NCBI GenBank assembly: GCA_025504975.1
Contig: JANUWI010000001.1
Coordinates: forward strand, 558,001 to 622,000
Source: Plenodomus lindquistii
Taxonomy: Eukaryota > Ascomycota > Dothideomycetes > Pleosporales > Leptosphaeriaceae
Length of the DNA stretch: 64,000 nucleotides
Direction: 5' to 3'
The position numbers and the translations under genes were made by a program. Of this stretch, positions 23,913-33,827 are shown piece by piece. Every line of letters begins with the position of its first letter. Position 1 is the stretch's first letter. Below the pieces are notes generated by a model, which was not told the DNA's origin, searched no databases, and worked only from the letters and a program-made list of their open reading frames with translations.

Positions 23913-24877
23913 GGTGTTCGCGTCGGTGTTAGATATGACCTGTGGCGAGTTGATGGCGACGCGACTGCGATTTTATCGTATGATGTCGTTCGGAGCCTCG
24001 TTCTTATCTTGCTCCAATCGTCGAATGGAGTTTTTTGTATATAGACGTGAGCGCAAAACTCCCAAGTCGCTCACGGGTACATGTACAGAGTACAGGAGAG
24101 TGGTTCAGAAGAGCCTCGAGGCAGCAGGAGGGGTCCGCCACATTATAAGGAACCCGCCAGCCCAGCTCGGACTATCGCCAGTCGCAGCACCAGTCTGGAT
24201 TGCCTACCAACCACATGGCGTCGAAAAAAAGTGTGCAGGAAGGGCCTGGTCGATCCCCACAAGGCTCGCGTTAGTCTCCGAAGCGTTGCCGCGAACAGCC
24301 AAGGGCGTGCACCTGGAGGGGTCCATGTTGCTGGGCCGAACTAGGCGAATCCCGAAGATTTGCTTTTGGTATGCGTGATGGCTGCCATGGCTGCATGGTG
24401 AGACGTGAAAGGGCTGAGAGGCCGACATGTCATTTGACAGGTACAGTGCGCGTGGTGATACTATGGCATTCTTGGTGGACGAGGTTGAGCAAAGGGTCAT
24501 CATCTGATAACGAGCGCCAAGTTCCCACAATCGCTGGCGTTGGCACCGTCTAGACGCGCAGAACTTTTGTACTTGCTATTTCTGCACCAGCACAAGCCCA
24601 ATCGCCCGGTAGTGGGGACGTTCGAGGCAAGGTAAGACAACGGGTGGGGCACAAGGCGACGCATGGCGCAAGACGCAAGGCATCGCACAAGCAAGGTTTG
24701 TTTGATTGGCTAGGTAGAGTAGAGAGGGGAAAGATACACATCCGTCGCCAACCCAGCAGTGAGTGAAGAGTACCACACGCCATCCGAAAAAGCAATTAGA
24801 TCGCAACAAGACAAGCGAACCTACAACCAGTTGCTGCAAAATCTCGTACACGAGTTTTGAATTCGAAGCGAAAAAAC
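23913..24877. other. Intergenic: promoter of SLC35F gene and 3' end of eIF5 gene
   Basis: About 1 kb between two leftward genes. Overlapping frames up to 155 codons occur on both strands but none carries a domain. No repeat recognised. Confidence 0.5.
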
Positions 24878-26125
24878 TTACTCAGAATCCTCCTCATCGC
24901 TGTCGGCGTTCTCGAGCCAGTCTTTGAACTTCTCGGCGGACTTGCGCACACTCTTGCTAACCTTCAGATCAACATACTTCTTACTGGCCTTGGCGCACCA
25001 GACCTTGAGGACCTCCTCGGAGATGAGGTCGTTCTCGTAGTACTTGAACAGAATGGCGGAGATCTGAGGAATGAGCTCGGGCTTGTCGTTGCCAATGAAG
25101 CGTTCGGTGCCGCCAAGGAATGCCTTTTCATGCTTCTCAGAAGTAATCATCTTCTTTAGCATAGGAGCTCGATCTTCAATCTGGGAGACAATCTTCTCGG
25201 TGAAGAGAGTCTGGGGAATGACAGTCAGAGTGCGGTGCTTCGACTCGATACCCAGCTCCTTGGCCTTGATGTAGATATCGACGTTGTCGAGCTTGTCGAC
25301 GTCACCCTTCTCTGTGGCTGTATCGATGATCCACTTGCCAAACACGTCGTAGCTGGAGCCTTCCTCGCCATCCTCCTCGCCCTCGATGACAAGAGCACGC
25401 TTGAGGTCATCAGGAAGGTCCTGGGCACGAGCTCGGGCGGCCTCCTCGGAAGTGTCGAGGTGCCACACAACCTCCTTGGTCTCCTCAACATCGATGCCCT
25501 CGGCACCCTCCTGGATCTGGCGTGTGAACTCGTCGTCACTGCCAGCCTCAAGAGCCATGTCGCCGTCTTCATCTTCGGCGCTGTCACCGGGGCTGCCACC
25601 GTCGGGCGAGCCACCCTCACCCCTAGCCTCAGCCTCCTTGCGGGCTCGGCGCTCAGCCTTCTTGCTGGACTTGTCCTTTTTGCCCTTCTTGGGCTCGTTC
25701 TTGAGAATGAAAGAGCTGAGCTTGAGGCGAGCGTCGACATCAGAGATCTTGCCGCAGGCCTTGCAGTCAAGCGTGATGTGGCCATCCTTGATGTGCACGT
25801 CGGTTTCGGGGTTCTTGCATTTCTTGCAGAGGACAAACTTGGCAATGAAACCGTCGAGGTAGTCCTGAAGCTTACTAGCGTCATGTGCACCGTTGATGAT
25901 CCAACGGTCGTCGTTCGGGTTAGTGTTGGTCTGAGCGCCGAGCTCAAAGCCGAAGTACTTGATGACGTGAGCGGGCGGGCGGGCCAACGACTGGGCGACG
26001 CTGCTCAGGTTGACAATGACAGTCTTGATGCCGTTGCCCTTGCCTTCAATCTTGGACTGGATGCGCTCCATCTTGTAGCGGTAGAAGGGGTCGGTGACAT
26101 CGCGACGGATGTTGACGGTAGCCAT
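24878..26125 (-). CDS. TIF5: Translation initiation factor eIF5
   Basis: A single uninterrupted exon of 415 residues. eIF5 is the GTPase-activating protein for eIF2 in the 43S/48S pre-initiation complex. The N-terminus MATVNIRRDVTDPFYRYKM carries the conserved arginine (R16 here, R15 in yeast) required for GAP activity. The zinc ribbon is CKKC near residue 100 and CKAC near 121. A charged linker (Lys-rich, then acidic) leads to the C-terminal W2/MIF4G-like HEAT domain, which ends in a run of Asp/Glu (DSDEEDSE), the usual acidic tail. Strong codon bias fits high expression and explains the very long antisense open frame opposite it. Divergent from THI6 across 1.1 kb. Confidence 0.97.
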   Translation of the reverse strand: MATVNIRRDVTDPFYRYKMERIQSKIEGKGNGIKTVIVNLSSVAQSLARPPAHVIKYFGFELGAQTNTNPNDDRWIINGAHDASKLQDYLDGFIAKFVLCKKCKNPETDVHIKDGHITLDCKACGKISDVDARLKLSSFILKNEPKKGKKDKSSKKAERRARKEAEARGEGGSPDGGSPGDSAEDEDGDMALEAGSDDEFTRQIQEGAEGIDVEETKEVVWHLDTSEEAARARAQDLPDDLKRALVIEGEEDGEEGSSYDVFGKWIIDTATEKGDVDKLDNVDIYIKAKELGIESKHRTLTVIPQTLFTEKIVSQIEDRAPMLKKMITSEKHEKAFLGGTERFIGNDKPELIPQISAILFKYYENDLISEEVLKVWCAKASKKYVDLKVSKSVRKSAEKFKDWLENADSDEEDSE

Positions 26126-27241
26126 GATGACGGTAGTGGGGGTTTGTGGGTGGAGGTGGTGGTGGGCTTCTTAGCAGTTTTGATGCAACGGACGAGCGGG
26201 CAAGTTGGGGTGGGAGCTGTCGACGAGGGCTATAAGAGACATGCAGTAGATGCAGTCTCTGGTGGTGTGGGGGTGGGTAAGTGTTTGGTTGGATGGGGAT
26301 GTGTTGACTTGGCAGGCTGGAGACTAGCCGTTGGTCTGGTGAATGGAACTGCTAGGTATCCGCGTACAGCGAAATTTTTGCAGTTTGGGGGGAGGTTCGA
26401 CTCGGAAGGCGTAAGTTTGGCGCGAATACATATACCGCAGTTGTCGTTGCTGGTACTGAGGAGCGGTTTGTGCGAGCGGCCTCTGGGCACAGGTGGCGGG
26501 CGCTGTCTGGGAGGGTCGCGGGCGGGCGACGCAGGCGAATGTTTGCGCGTGGTAGAAACGCGTGGGTGCAGAGGCCGGTGGGCGGTCGCTGGGGGCGATG
26601 CAGGGCGATGTGGTGGGCTTGGGGCGTGTGCGAGGGGCAGAGGGTTGTGTGTGTGTGTCAGTGTGTGTGCGTGGGCTGGCGAGGTGGAGGGATGTTATAT
26701 GGAGACGCGGCCGGCGATTTTAGTTTTTGACCTTGCCGAGCCACTACACCATGCCAGGCCCACCACACAAACACGACGGCCACGCCGCGTGCTCCCAGAC
26801 GCCGCTGGTACGAGTGAATAGCTTTGCCTTGGATTACTCTCTTGTCTGTGAAGCGAGCAGCATCGAGGGACCAGCAGCGATCATCATGAGTCTCGTCTCT
26901 GCAAGCAATTGCCTGTGGTGTACCGGTGATTCACTTTCAAGACCTTGTTGTGGAGCCATCTTGATTGGTTGGACTGCCAGCGTTAGAGCATACCACAGGG
27001 TTTAGTCATGACTTCACAGGCAGCCAAACACATCCGCAACATCACCAACCGTCAAATATTACGCGGGCCTTGTCCATTGCGCAACGCTTTGCGGATGCGC
27101 TAGCCACACTTCCTAGCGAACGCCGTCCTCGTGCGTCACCCCCACATGTTGCCAACTGACTCTTTCAAGTGCTGTAGCCTGTACCCCTCCAGCTTCATCG
27201 CGCTAATCGATTGCCGGAACTGACCTTGACCAATCGCAAAT
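26126..27241. promoter_or_regulatory. Divergent promoter region of eIF5 and THI6 genes
   Basis: About 1.1 kb. The eIF5-proximal half is G-rich on the plus strand with a GTGTGT-rich patch near 26645-26670. No TPP-riboswitch-like core was recognised by eye upstream of THI6. No gene called. Confidence 0.5.
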
Positions 27242-29055
27242 ATGAAGCACAACGTCGACTACTCTTTGTATTTGGTGACAGACTCGACCCCCGCGATATT
27301 GGGAGACAAGAATCTGGTTGATGTTGTGGAACAGGCTTTGCTAGGTGGTATGCTCTATTCCTCTTCTCAATCAACGAATAGTCTTCCAATTTCACGTTTC
27401 CCTTCTTCTTCCAGTTCCTGCTTACAAAAAGAAAACCACCAATCGATTCCCAATCCATCGTAAATCTACCAAGCACCATCTGATGTCTCATAGGTGTGAC
27501 AATTGTCCAATACCGCGACAAGACCTCGGACACAGGAGCACTCATATCTACCGCCAAAGCCCTTCACGAGAAATGCAAAGCCCACAATATCCCCCTCCTC
27601 ATCAACGACCGTGTCGATGTTGCCCTGGCCATAGACTGCGAAGGCGTCCACATTGGCCAAGATGACATGTCCGTCACTACAGCCCGCCAGCTCCTGGGCC
27701 CTGACAAAATCATCGGTGCAACAGTATCTTCCATCGACGAGGCCCGCATAGCTGTCGAACAAGGCGCAGACTACCTAGGCATTGGAACACTCTACTCCAC
27801 CCAAACCAAGAAAAACACAAAAGAAATCATCGGCATAAACGGCATCCGAAGAATCCTACACTATCTCGACACAGCAGGGCAAGCCTCGAAAGACATCAAA
27901 ACCGTCTGCATAGGCGGCATCAACGCCTCCAACATCCCCCTCCTCACCCACCAACTCCTCGCCCCAACACCCACCAACCCCTCCCCCAAAACAATCAACG
28001 GCATCGCCATCGTCTCCGCCATCATCAGCGCCCCAGACCCAAAATCCACATCCCAACACCTCCTCTCGCTCCTCACCTCCCCACCCCCATTCGCCGCCCC
28101 CTCTTCCTCCCTCCATCTCAACCAACCCACCACCACCCCCTCAATCCCCCACCTCCTCTCCACCGCCCAAACCCACACCAAACAAGTCCTCGCAAAAACT
28201 CCCCTATCCCACAACATGACCAACCTCGTTGTCCAAAACCTCGCCGCAAACGTCGCCCTCGCCATCGGCGCATCCCCCATCATGGCAAACTACGGGCCCG
28301 AAGCAAACGACCTATCGCAGCTTGCTGGCGGATTGGTAATAAACATGGGCACCGTGACTCCCGAAGGCCTGCACAACTACAGTCTCGCGATAAAAGCGTA
28401 CAACGCTGCCGGCGGCCCCATTGTCTTCGACCCTGTAGGCGCGGGGGCAACGCACGTGCGGCGCGCGGCTGTGGGGACGTTAATGCGTGCTGGCTATTTC
28501 ACGCTGATTAAAGGGAATGAGCGGGAGATTTTGCAGGTTGCAACGGCGTCTGGGTTTAGCGTGAGAGAGGGGGAGGGGGCGGCGGGACAGCAGCGGGGTG
28601 TGGATTCTGGTGATGCGCTGTTTACGCTGCAGCAGAGGGCGAGTGTTGTTAAGGCGCTGGCGGCGAGGGAGAGGAATGTGGTGCTTATGACGGGGAAGGT
28701 CGATGTGGTTAGTGATGGGGTTCGCACGTATGGTATTGCGAATGGGCATAAGTACTTGGGAAGGATTACGGGGAGTGGGTGTACGCTGGGGACGACGCTG
28801 TCGGCGTATTTGGCGGCGAACCGAGAGGATCCGTTGGGTGCGGCTGTGGCGGGGATTTTGCACTATGAGATTGCGGCAGAGGAGGCGGCGAGGCGCGAGG
28901 ATGTGAGGGGTCCAGGCACGTTTGTCCCGGCGTTTTTGGACGAGTTGTATAATGTCGGCGTGGCGATTGCAGAGGGGAAGAGGAACTGGGAGGATGTGGC
29001 AAAGGTGGAATGTATCAAGGGGATTGCTGATGCTGGTATATTGAAGCTAGAGTAG
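27242..29055 (+). CDS. THI6: Bifunctional thiamine-phosphate synthase / hydroxyethylthiazole kinase
   Basis: Two exons, 27242-27347 and 27494-29055, give 555 residues. The N-terminal half is a TMP synthase barrel that joins HMP pyrophosphate and thiazole phosphate: YSLYLVTDS, VTIVQYRDKTSDT, LLINDRVDVALA, EGVHIGQDDM and GIGTLYSTQTKKN. The C-terminal half (from about residue 250) is a ThiM-type kinase phosphorylating hydroxyethylthiazole: NLVVQNLAANVALAIGASP, FDPVGAGATHVRR, LIKGNEREI, SGDALFTLQQR and the GSGCTLGTTLSAYLA loop with catalytic Cys. This fusion and order are the standard fungal arrangement. Base usage changes abruptly inside the gene: the coding strand is very C-rich and G-poor at 27900-28300 and strongly G-rich from about 28440. 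Confidence 0.96.
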
Positions 29056-29248
29056 GCTAGTACGATGTTGTTTGTACAATGCAGGATCAGAGTTATAGAT
29101 TACAATAACGACAGGTTGCGTTGCTACGACGAGATAGTCTTGTACTATCAAGGGACATATATACTATACTGTGCCTTGCTCATAATTCTTATAACCACAG
29201 TGACAGCCTCAATGTCAAACAACCCATACTCGTGGTCCACACTAGCCC

Positions 29249-30911
29249 CTACCTAGTGAATAGCATCTTCAACTCACTCTGCTCAAACTGCTTACTCACA
29301 CTCCCATACTTGGCCTGCCACGCGAAGAAATAACACAATGCCGCCAGCGGCTGCCCCACCAGACAAAAGCTGATCCAGAAAATCATGTTGCCCATGACCT
29401 GCCCACTCGCCAAGCGCCAGCTTTGCACGTAATCCGTAATAGCAATCAGTGGAATCTGTACCATCATGCCGATAAATGCCACACCAATGACATTGTGCGT
29501 TGGCACACCGACGAGCAGTTCATGGAGGATGCCCGAGAAGAGAAAGACGAGAATCTGCGCAATGGCGGGGTGCCAGCCTCGGCCTACGAGGGGGGAGTAG
29601 ATGTGACGGCGCATGAAGTTTGTAACAGGCTTGTTCCACGTCGTCCAGTAGCTGCGTATATTGCTCACGTTCCACCAATCACCATAGAATTCCCTGTCGC
29701 CGAATGTCATGATCTCGGCGAGTGCATTGAGTGAGGACTGGAAGAGTGCAAAGAAGCCGCAAAGCCAACAGAAGACGGATATGGTGCTGAGTTTCATGAT
29801 GCGCTCCATGATGGAGGTAAGGTTCAACTCGAGGATCTTGGTGACGCTATTCTGAAGGAGGGGCGCGGCGTATTGGGCGGAGGCGATCCAGATGACGATG
29901 CTGAGGCCTGCGACTTCGAGGAGGCGTTTGATCACAAAGGTCCAGCGAATGCGATCGGTACGCGGGTAAACGGGCTGGTACACGAGCGTCGGCGCCCACC
30001 AAAAATAGCAGAGGTTTCCTATGTTGATGTTCTGCGGGTATGGACATGACTTGTAGAGCTCTGGAAGGGGATCAGCCTGCCTAGGGTGCAGGTATGCGTG
30101 GCGGAGGTCGCGGTTGGTGAGAGCATAAGACATGCACTTGAGGAAGACGATGACGGCGTGGAATTCGCAGAGGGTGCCGATGCCCGGGTGGTGAATGTTG
30201 AAGTAGACCATTTTGGTAGCAATGTAGAGGTTGGCAACGGCATTGACACTGTGGAAGAAGGCTACGGTGTACCACGAGGCGTTGAAGCTCTTGAGAGCGG
30301 CCGCATAGTCTGCTGGGTTATCATTGTCCTTGTTCTTGGAGATGCGCCCATAGGCCTTCTTTGCTTGCCGTGAGGCAACGTATTCGATGAGGTATGTAAC
30401 GAACAGGTGGGCAGGGACAAGGAGGTAGAGCGCGAGACCGGCGACGACGTCGGATCTGCGGTAATCGTGGCAGCTGAGGCAGATCAAGACGCCGTACTGG
30501 GCTGGTCAGCAGATGCTAAGCATGACGAGGCACCCCCTCAGCGAAAGTGGCAGTCGTACCTTTTTGAAGTTGACAATCATCAATCGCAAGTTGGAGACGA
30601 CTATAAAAGTCAAGTTAGTTGGGCGCATATGGGCCGTGGCAGGGCAGTTGCGTACGGAGCACGAGTATCATGAGATTCCTGAAGCCCACAAAGTTGGTGG
30701 GCGACTCTCGTCCGTCTTGCGTGAGGGGCGATGAGCGTGTCAGTGAATGTGTTGCAAAGACATGGCGATATTTCATGTCGCGAGCACTCCTCCTGGCATG
30801 GACGTTGCCATTGGCGTGGTTTGTGGCTGCTCGTTGGTGTTGCATGTTAGCAGCGACCGGGCTAGCAATAGCGGATGGGGACGTCGACGTCATCTCCGTC
30901 ATTGTCGACAT
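29249..30911 (-). CDS. DGAT1: Diacylglycerol O-acyltransferase 1 (MBOAT family)
   Basis: Three minus-strand exons, 30911-30656, 30600-30560 and 30496-29249, give 514 residues. The enzyme makes triacylglycerol from diacylglycerol and acyl-CoA in the ER membrane. The N-terminal domain YRHVFATHSLTR, FVGFRNLMILVL, then the short exon SNLRLMIVNFKK and YGVLICLSCHDYR match DGAT1 more than sterol acyltransferases. MBOAT motifs are FYGDWWNVSNIRSYW, NFMRRHIYSPL and the catalytic-His region GILHELLVGVP. About nine hydrophobic helices are visible. The middle coding exon is only 41 bases. At its downstream intron two AG sites lie close together; only the second keeps the frame. Divergent from PFS2 across 584 bases. 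Confidence 0.93.
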
Positions 30912-31495
30912 GGTTGGGCTTTGGTTTGGTGGGTGGATGAGGGGCCCCCAGTGCTCCTTCTAGGAGATGAATGGCTCCTGCCAGTTGGTGGAGTGCAGAG
31001 ATGCAGTGCGGCGTGGGGGAGTGAGATGGGCCTGGTGCAGGAATGAAGCTGGAAACGGAGGCGGTTTCTTGGTTGGGAGGGCAGCCGCGGAACACGAAGA
31101 GTTGAGCGAGCCAGCGAGCCAGCGTGCCATGGCTGCGGGTTGCGGCAGCCATCGGGAGGGCAGAAGTGGACGGGAGGGTGGTTTTGGGTTCTGTTGAATG
31201 GCCCCTCGGACGGATCGGTGGACAGGCGGGGGCATGCATGCTTGCATCTAGTCTGGTCTGATGTGATGTGAGGTGCAGTGCGGAGGTGCGTTGTGGCGTC
31301 TGTTGTGGCTGGTGAATGTGCATACTGTGCATGCATTACATGTTACAACATGGCCCAAGCGTATACCTACAGCTGCGCCAAAGCAACACCAACACCAACA
31401 CCAACGCCAACACCAACAACCATTGGCAGCATTCACTCCTTCCATGCGCCCCCCGCTCTTCGCCACAACCGACGCGACGTGCACCGGCCGGCGTC
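30912..31495. promoter_or_regulatory. Divergent promoter of DGAT1 and PFS2
   Basis: 584 bases containing a hexamer-like AACACC repeat in the probable PFS2 leader. No TATA box near either start. Short ORFs on both strands are not supported. Confidence 0.6.
31385..31421 (+). repeat. AACACC-type microsatellite
   Basis: Six imperfect units of AACACC (one AACGCC) about 75-110 bases before the PFS2 start codon, probably in its 5' UTR. Confidence 0.85.
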
Positions 31496-33547
31496 ATGGA
31501 GCGTGACTACCACCGTCCAGACTTTGAGGGCGGGCTGCGGCCTCGCCCAAAGCGTGAGTTTACATGAACCGCGTCGGCCAGCAGCCCAGGGTGCCTCGAT
31601 TGCTGACCAAGTCCCTTCGCAGGCGCCGTCACCGACTACGGCGCGACCACGGTGCAATGGATGCGCAACCGGCGACCGCGCTACAAGAAGCTGCCCATGC
31701 GCGAAGCAGAACGGCCCAGTGCCAGCTACATTGTCGACATGGAACCGCCCGCCGCCCGCGTCGCCAGCGCCGCCGAATCCATCCCCGCCAAAGCCGTCCA
31801 CTCGTCGCTCAACAAGGTCAAGCACCCCATCAACGTGGTCAAGTGGACCCCCGAGGGCCGCCGCCTGCTCACCGGCTCCACGAGCGGCGAGTTCACCCTG
31901 TGGAACGGCATGGGCTTCAACTTCGAGACCATTATGCAGGCCCACGAGGCGGCCATTCGCGCCGTCGAGTACACATCCACCGACGACTGGCTGCTCTCGG
32001 CAGATCAGACGGGTGTCGTCAAGTACTGGCAGACCAACTTCAACAACGTCAAGGAGATCCAGGCGCACACCGAAGCCGTGCGAGGGCTGTCCATTGCCCC
32101 CACCGACTCCAAATTCGTCACGTGCGCTGACGACACCACGCTGAAGATCTGGGACTTTGCATCGAGCGCCGAGGAGTCGACGTTGACAGGGCACGGATGG
32201 GAGGTCAAGTCGGTTGACTGGCATCCACACAAGGGCCTCTTGGTCTCGGGGTCAAAGGACCACACGGTCAAGTTCTGGGACCCTCGCACAGGGCGCTGTC
32301 TTACAACGCTTCATGGACATAAAAACCCAATATCAAAAACCATGTTCGAACCCGTTCAAGGAAACATGCTAGCCACATGCGCCCGTGATCATACCGCCCG
32401 CATCTTTGACCTCAGAATGATGCGCGACGTCTTGCTGCTCAAGGGGCACGAAAAAGACATTATTACCATGGCTTGGCATCCCATGCACAAAAATCTGCTC
32501 TCAACTGGCGGCGTCGACGGCAGTATACACCACTACCTACTCGACGAGCAAAACCCCCCACCAGGTGTTGCGCCCTCCATCTCACCCTACGACGCCGCGG
32601 ATTCGCAAAACGCCCCTGCACAAACCATATACCCTGCTCACAGCCTGCAATACGCCCATGACTTCACCGTCTGGACAATGGACTGGCATCCGCTCGGACA
32701 CATCCTAGCCTCTGGCTCCAACGACCGCGTAACTCGCTTCTGGACTCGTCCTCGCCCAGGCGACACAAACTACATAAACGACCGCTACCACATCGGCCAA
32801 GCCGCTGCCGAAGCCCAAGGCACATACGACCGGGGCCAAAACCGCCGCCAAAAGCAAGAGGAGGAAGAACAAGAAGCCGAAGACGAAGCCGAAGGTCTCA
32901 TCGACCAAAAGCTACCCTCCCGGACGGGTGGGCCATCATTCTTACCTCCAGGTCTTTCTCTCCCTGGTCTCAACGCTGCGCCGGATGGCACGTCTGCTTC
33001 CCTGCCTGGCATCGGCGGTGCAGCACACCCGCCTCCTCCTCCACCGCCAGCCGGTCTTCCCTTTCCCCCTCCACAACCAGGTGCAGCAGGTGCCCCTCCC
33101 CTCCCCTTCACAGGTATGGATCCCTCTCGTCTCGCCCAACTCATCTCCTCCGGCGCACTACCACCACCACCCATACCCCACGGCGCCGGCCCCCCTCTAC
33201 CATCCGCAAACGGCGCACCGCCGCCCTTCCCACCACCAAACTTCGCTTTTCCAACAGGCATGGGTGTACCCCCCGGAATGCCGCCGCTTCCACCAGGCAT
33301 GCCGCCGCCGCCACATGGTTTCCCGGGCTTCCCAGCTCCACCAGGTGGTATTGGTGGTCCGCCGCCTGGCTGGGTACCACCGCAGATGGGGCAACCTGGT
33401 CAACAAAGCTTCGGCGCTCCTTCGGGAGGGGAGCAAGGCGGGCCTGTGGGAGGCCAGGCGGGAATTCGCAAGAGAGCGCCGCTACCGGATCAGCAGGATG
33501 CGTTGAAGATGGAGATGACGCAAGGACGATATCGGAAGGCTCGGTAG
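31496..33547 (+). CDS. PFS2: Polyadenylation factor subunit, WDR33/Pfs2 type
   Basis: Two exons, 31496-31553 and 31623-33547, encode 660 residues. Pfs2/WDR33 is a core subunit of the cleavage and polyadenylation factor, holding the mPSF module that recognises the poly(A) signal. The N-terminus DYGATTVQWMRNRRPRYKKL is a family hallmark. Seven WD repeats span about residues 80-420, with units such as INVVKWTPEGRRLLTGS, LKIWDFAS, VKFWDPRTG, ARIFDLRMM and VTRFWTRPRPGD. Then follow a Gln/Glu-rich charged segment (about 445-470) and a long Pro/Gly-rich tail (480-635) recalling the collagen-like tail of animal WDR33 and absent from the shorter budding yeast protein. The first exon is tiny (19 codons), and its start ATG is the only one that joins in phase. 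Confidence 0.95.
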
Positions 33548-33827
33548 AAATTTGGCTTCTCGAGGCGGGGGCGATGAGGGTTTGTGAAGGTTGTGCGAAG
33601 AGGTTTTGTCAATGGGGGTTGAAGGAGGAGTGCGCAGTGTATCAATACTTTTCGCCAGGCGTGAGGTTGATTTCAGTAGTCCAGCTAGGGCATGCGGACC
33701 GTGTCAGATACGGCAACGGGCACAATCTAAACAAACGCTTTTAATTCTTGCAACACTGCTCCTACTACAGTCGACATCGACAAAACTACCACTCCACCAA
33801 ACCCCCCTCCCCCTCATCCAACCAACC

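Noticed and set aside
25235..26821. 528-codon plus-strand open frame
   Set aside because: It runs antisense to the well supported eIF5 gene. The sequence is Val/Leu/Gly-rich as expected from the complement of biased codons, and no domain is visible.
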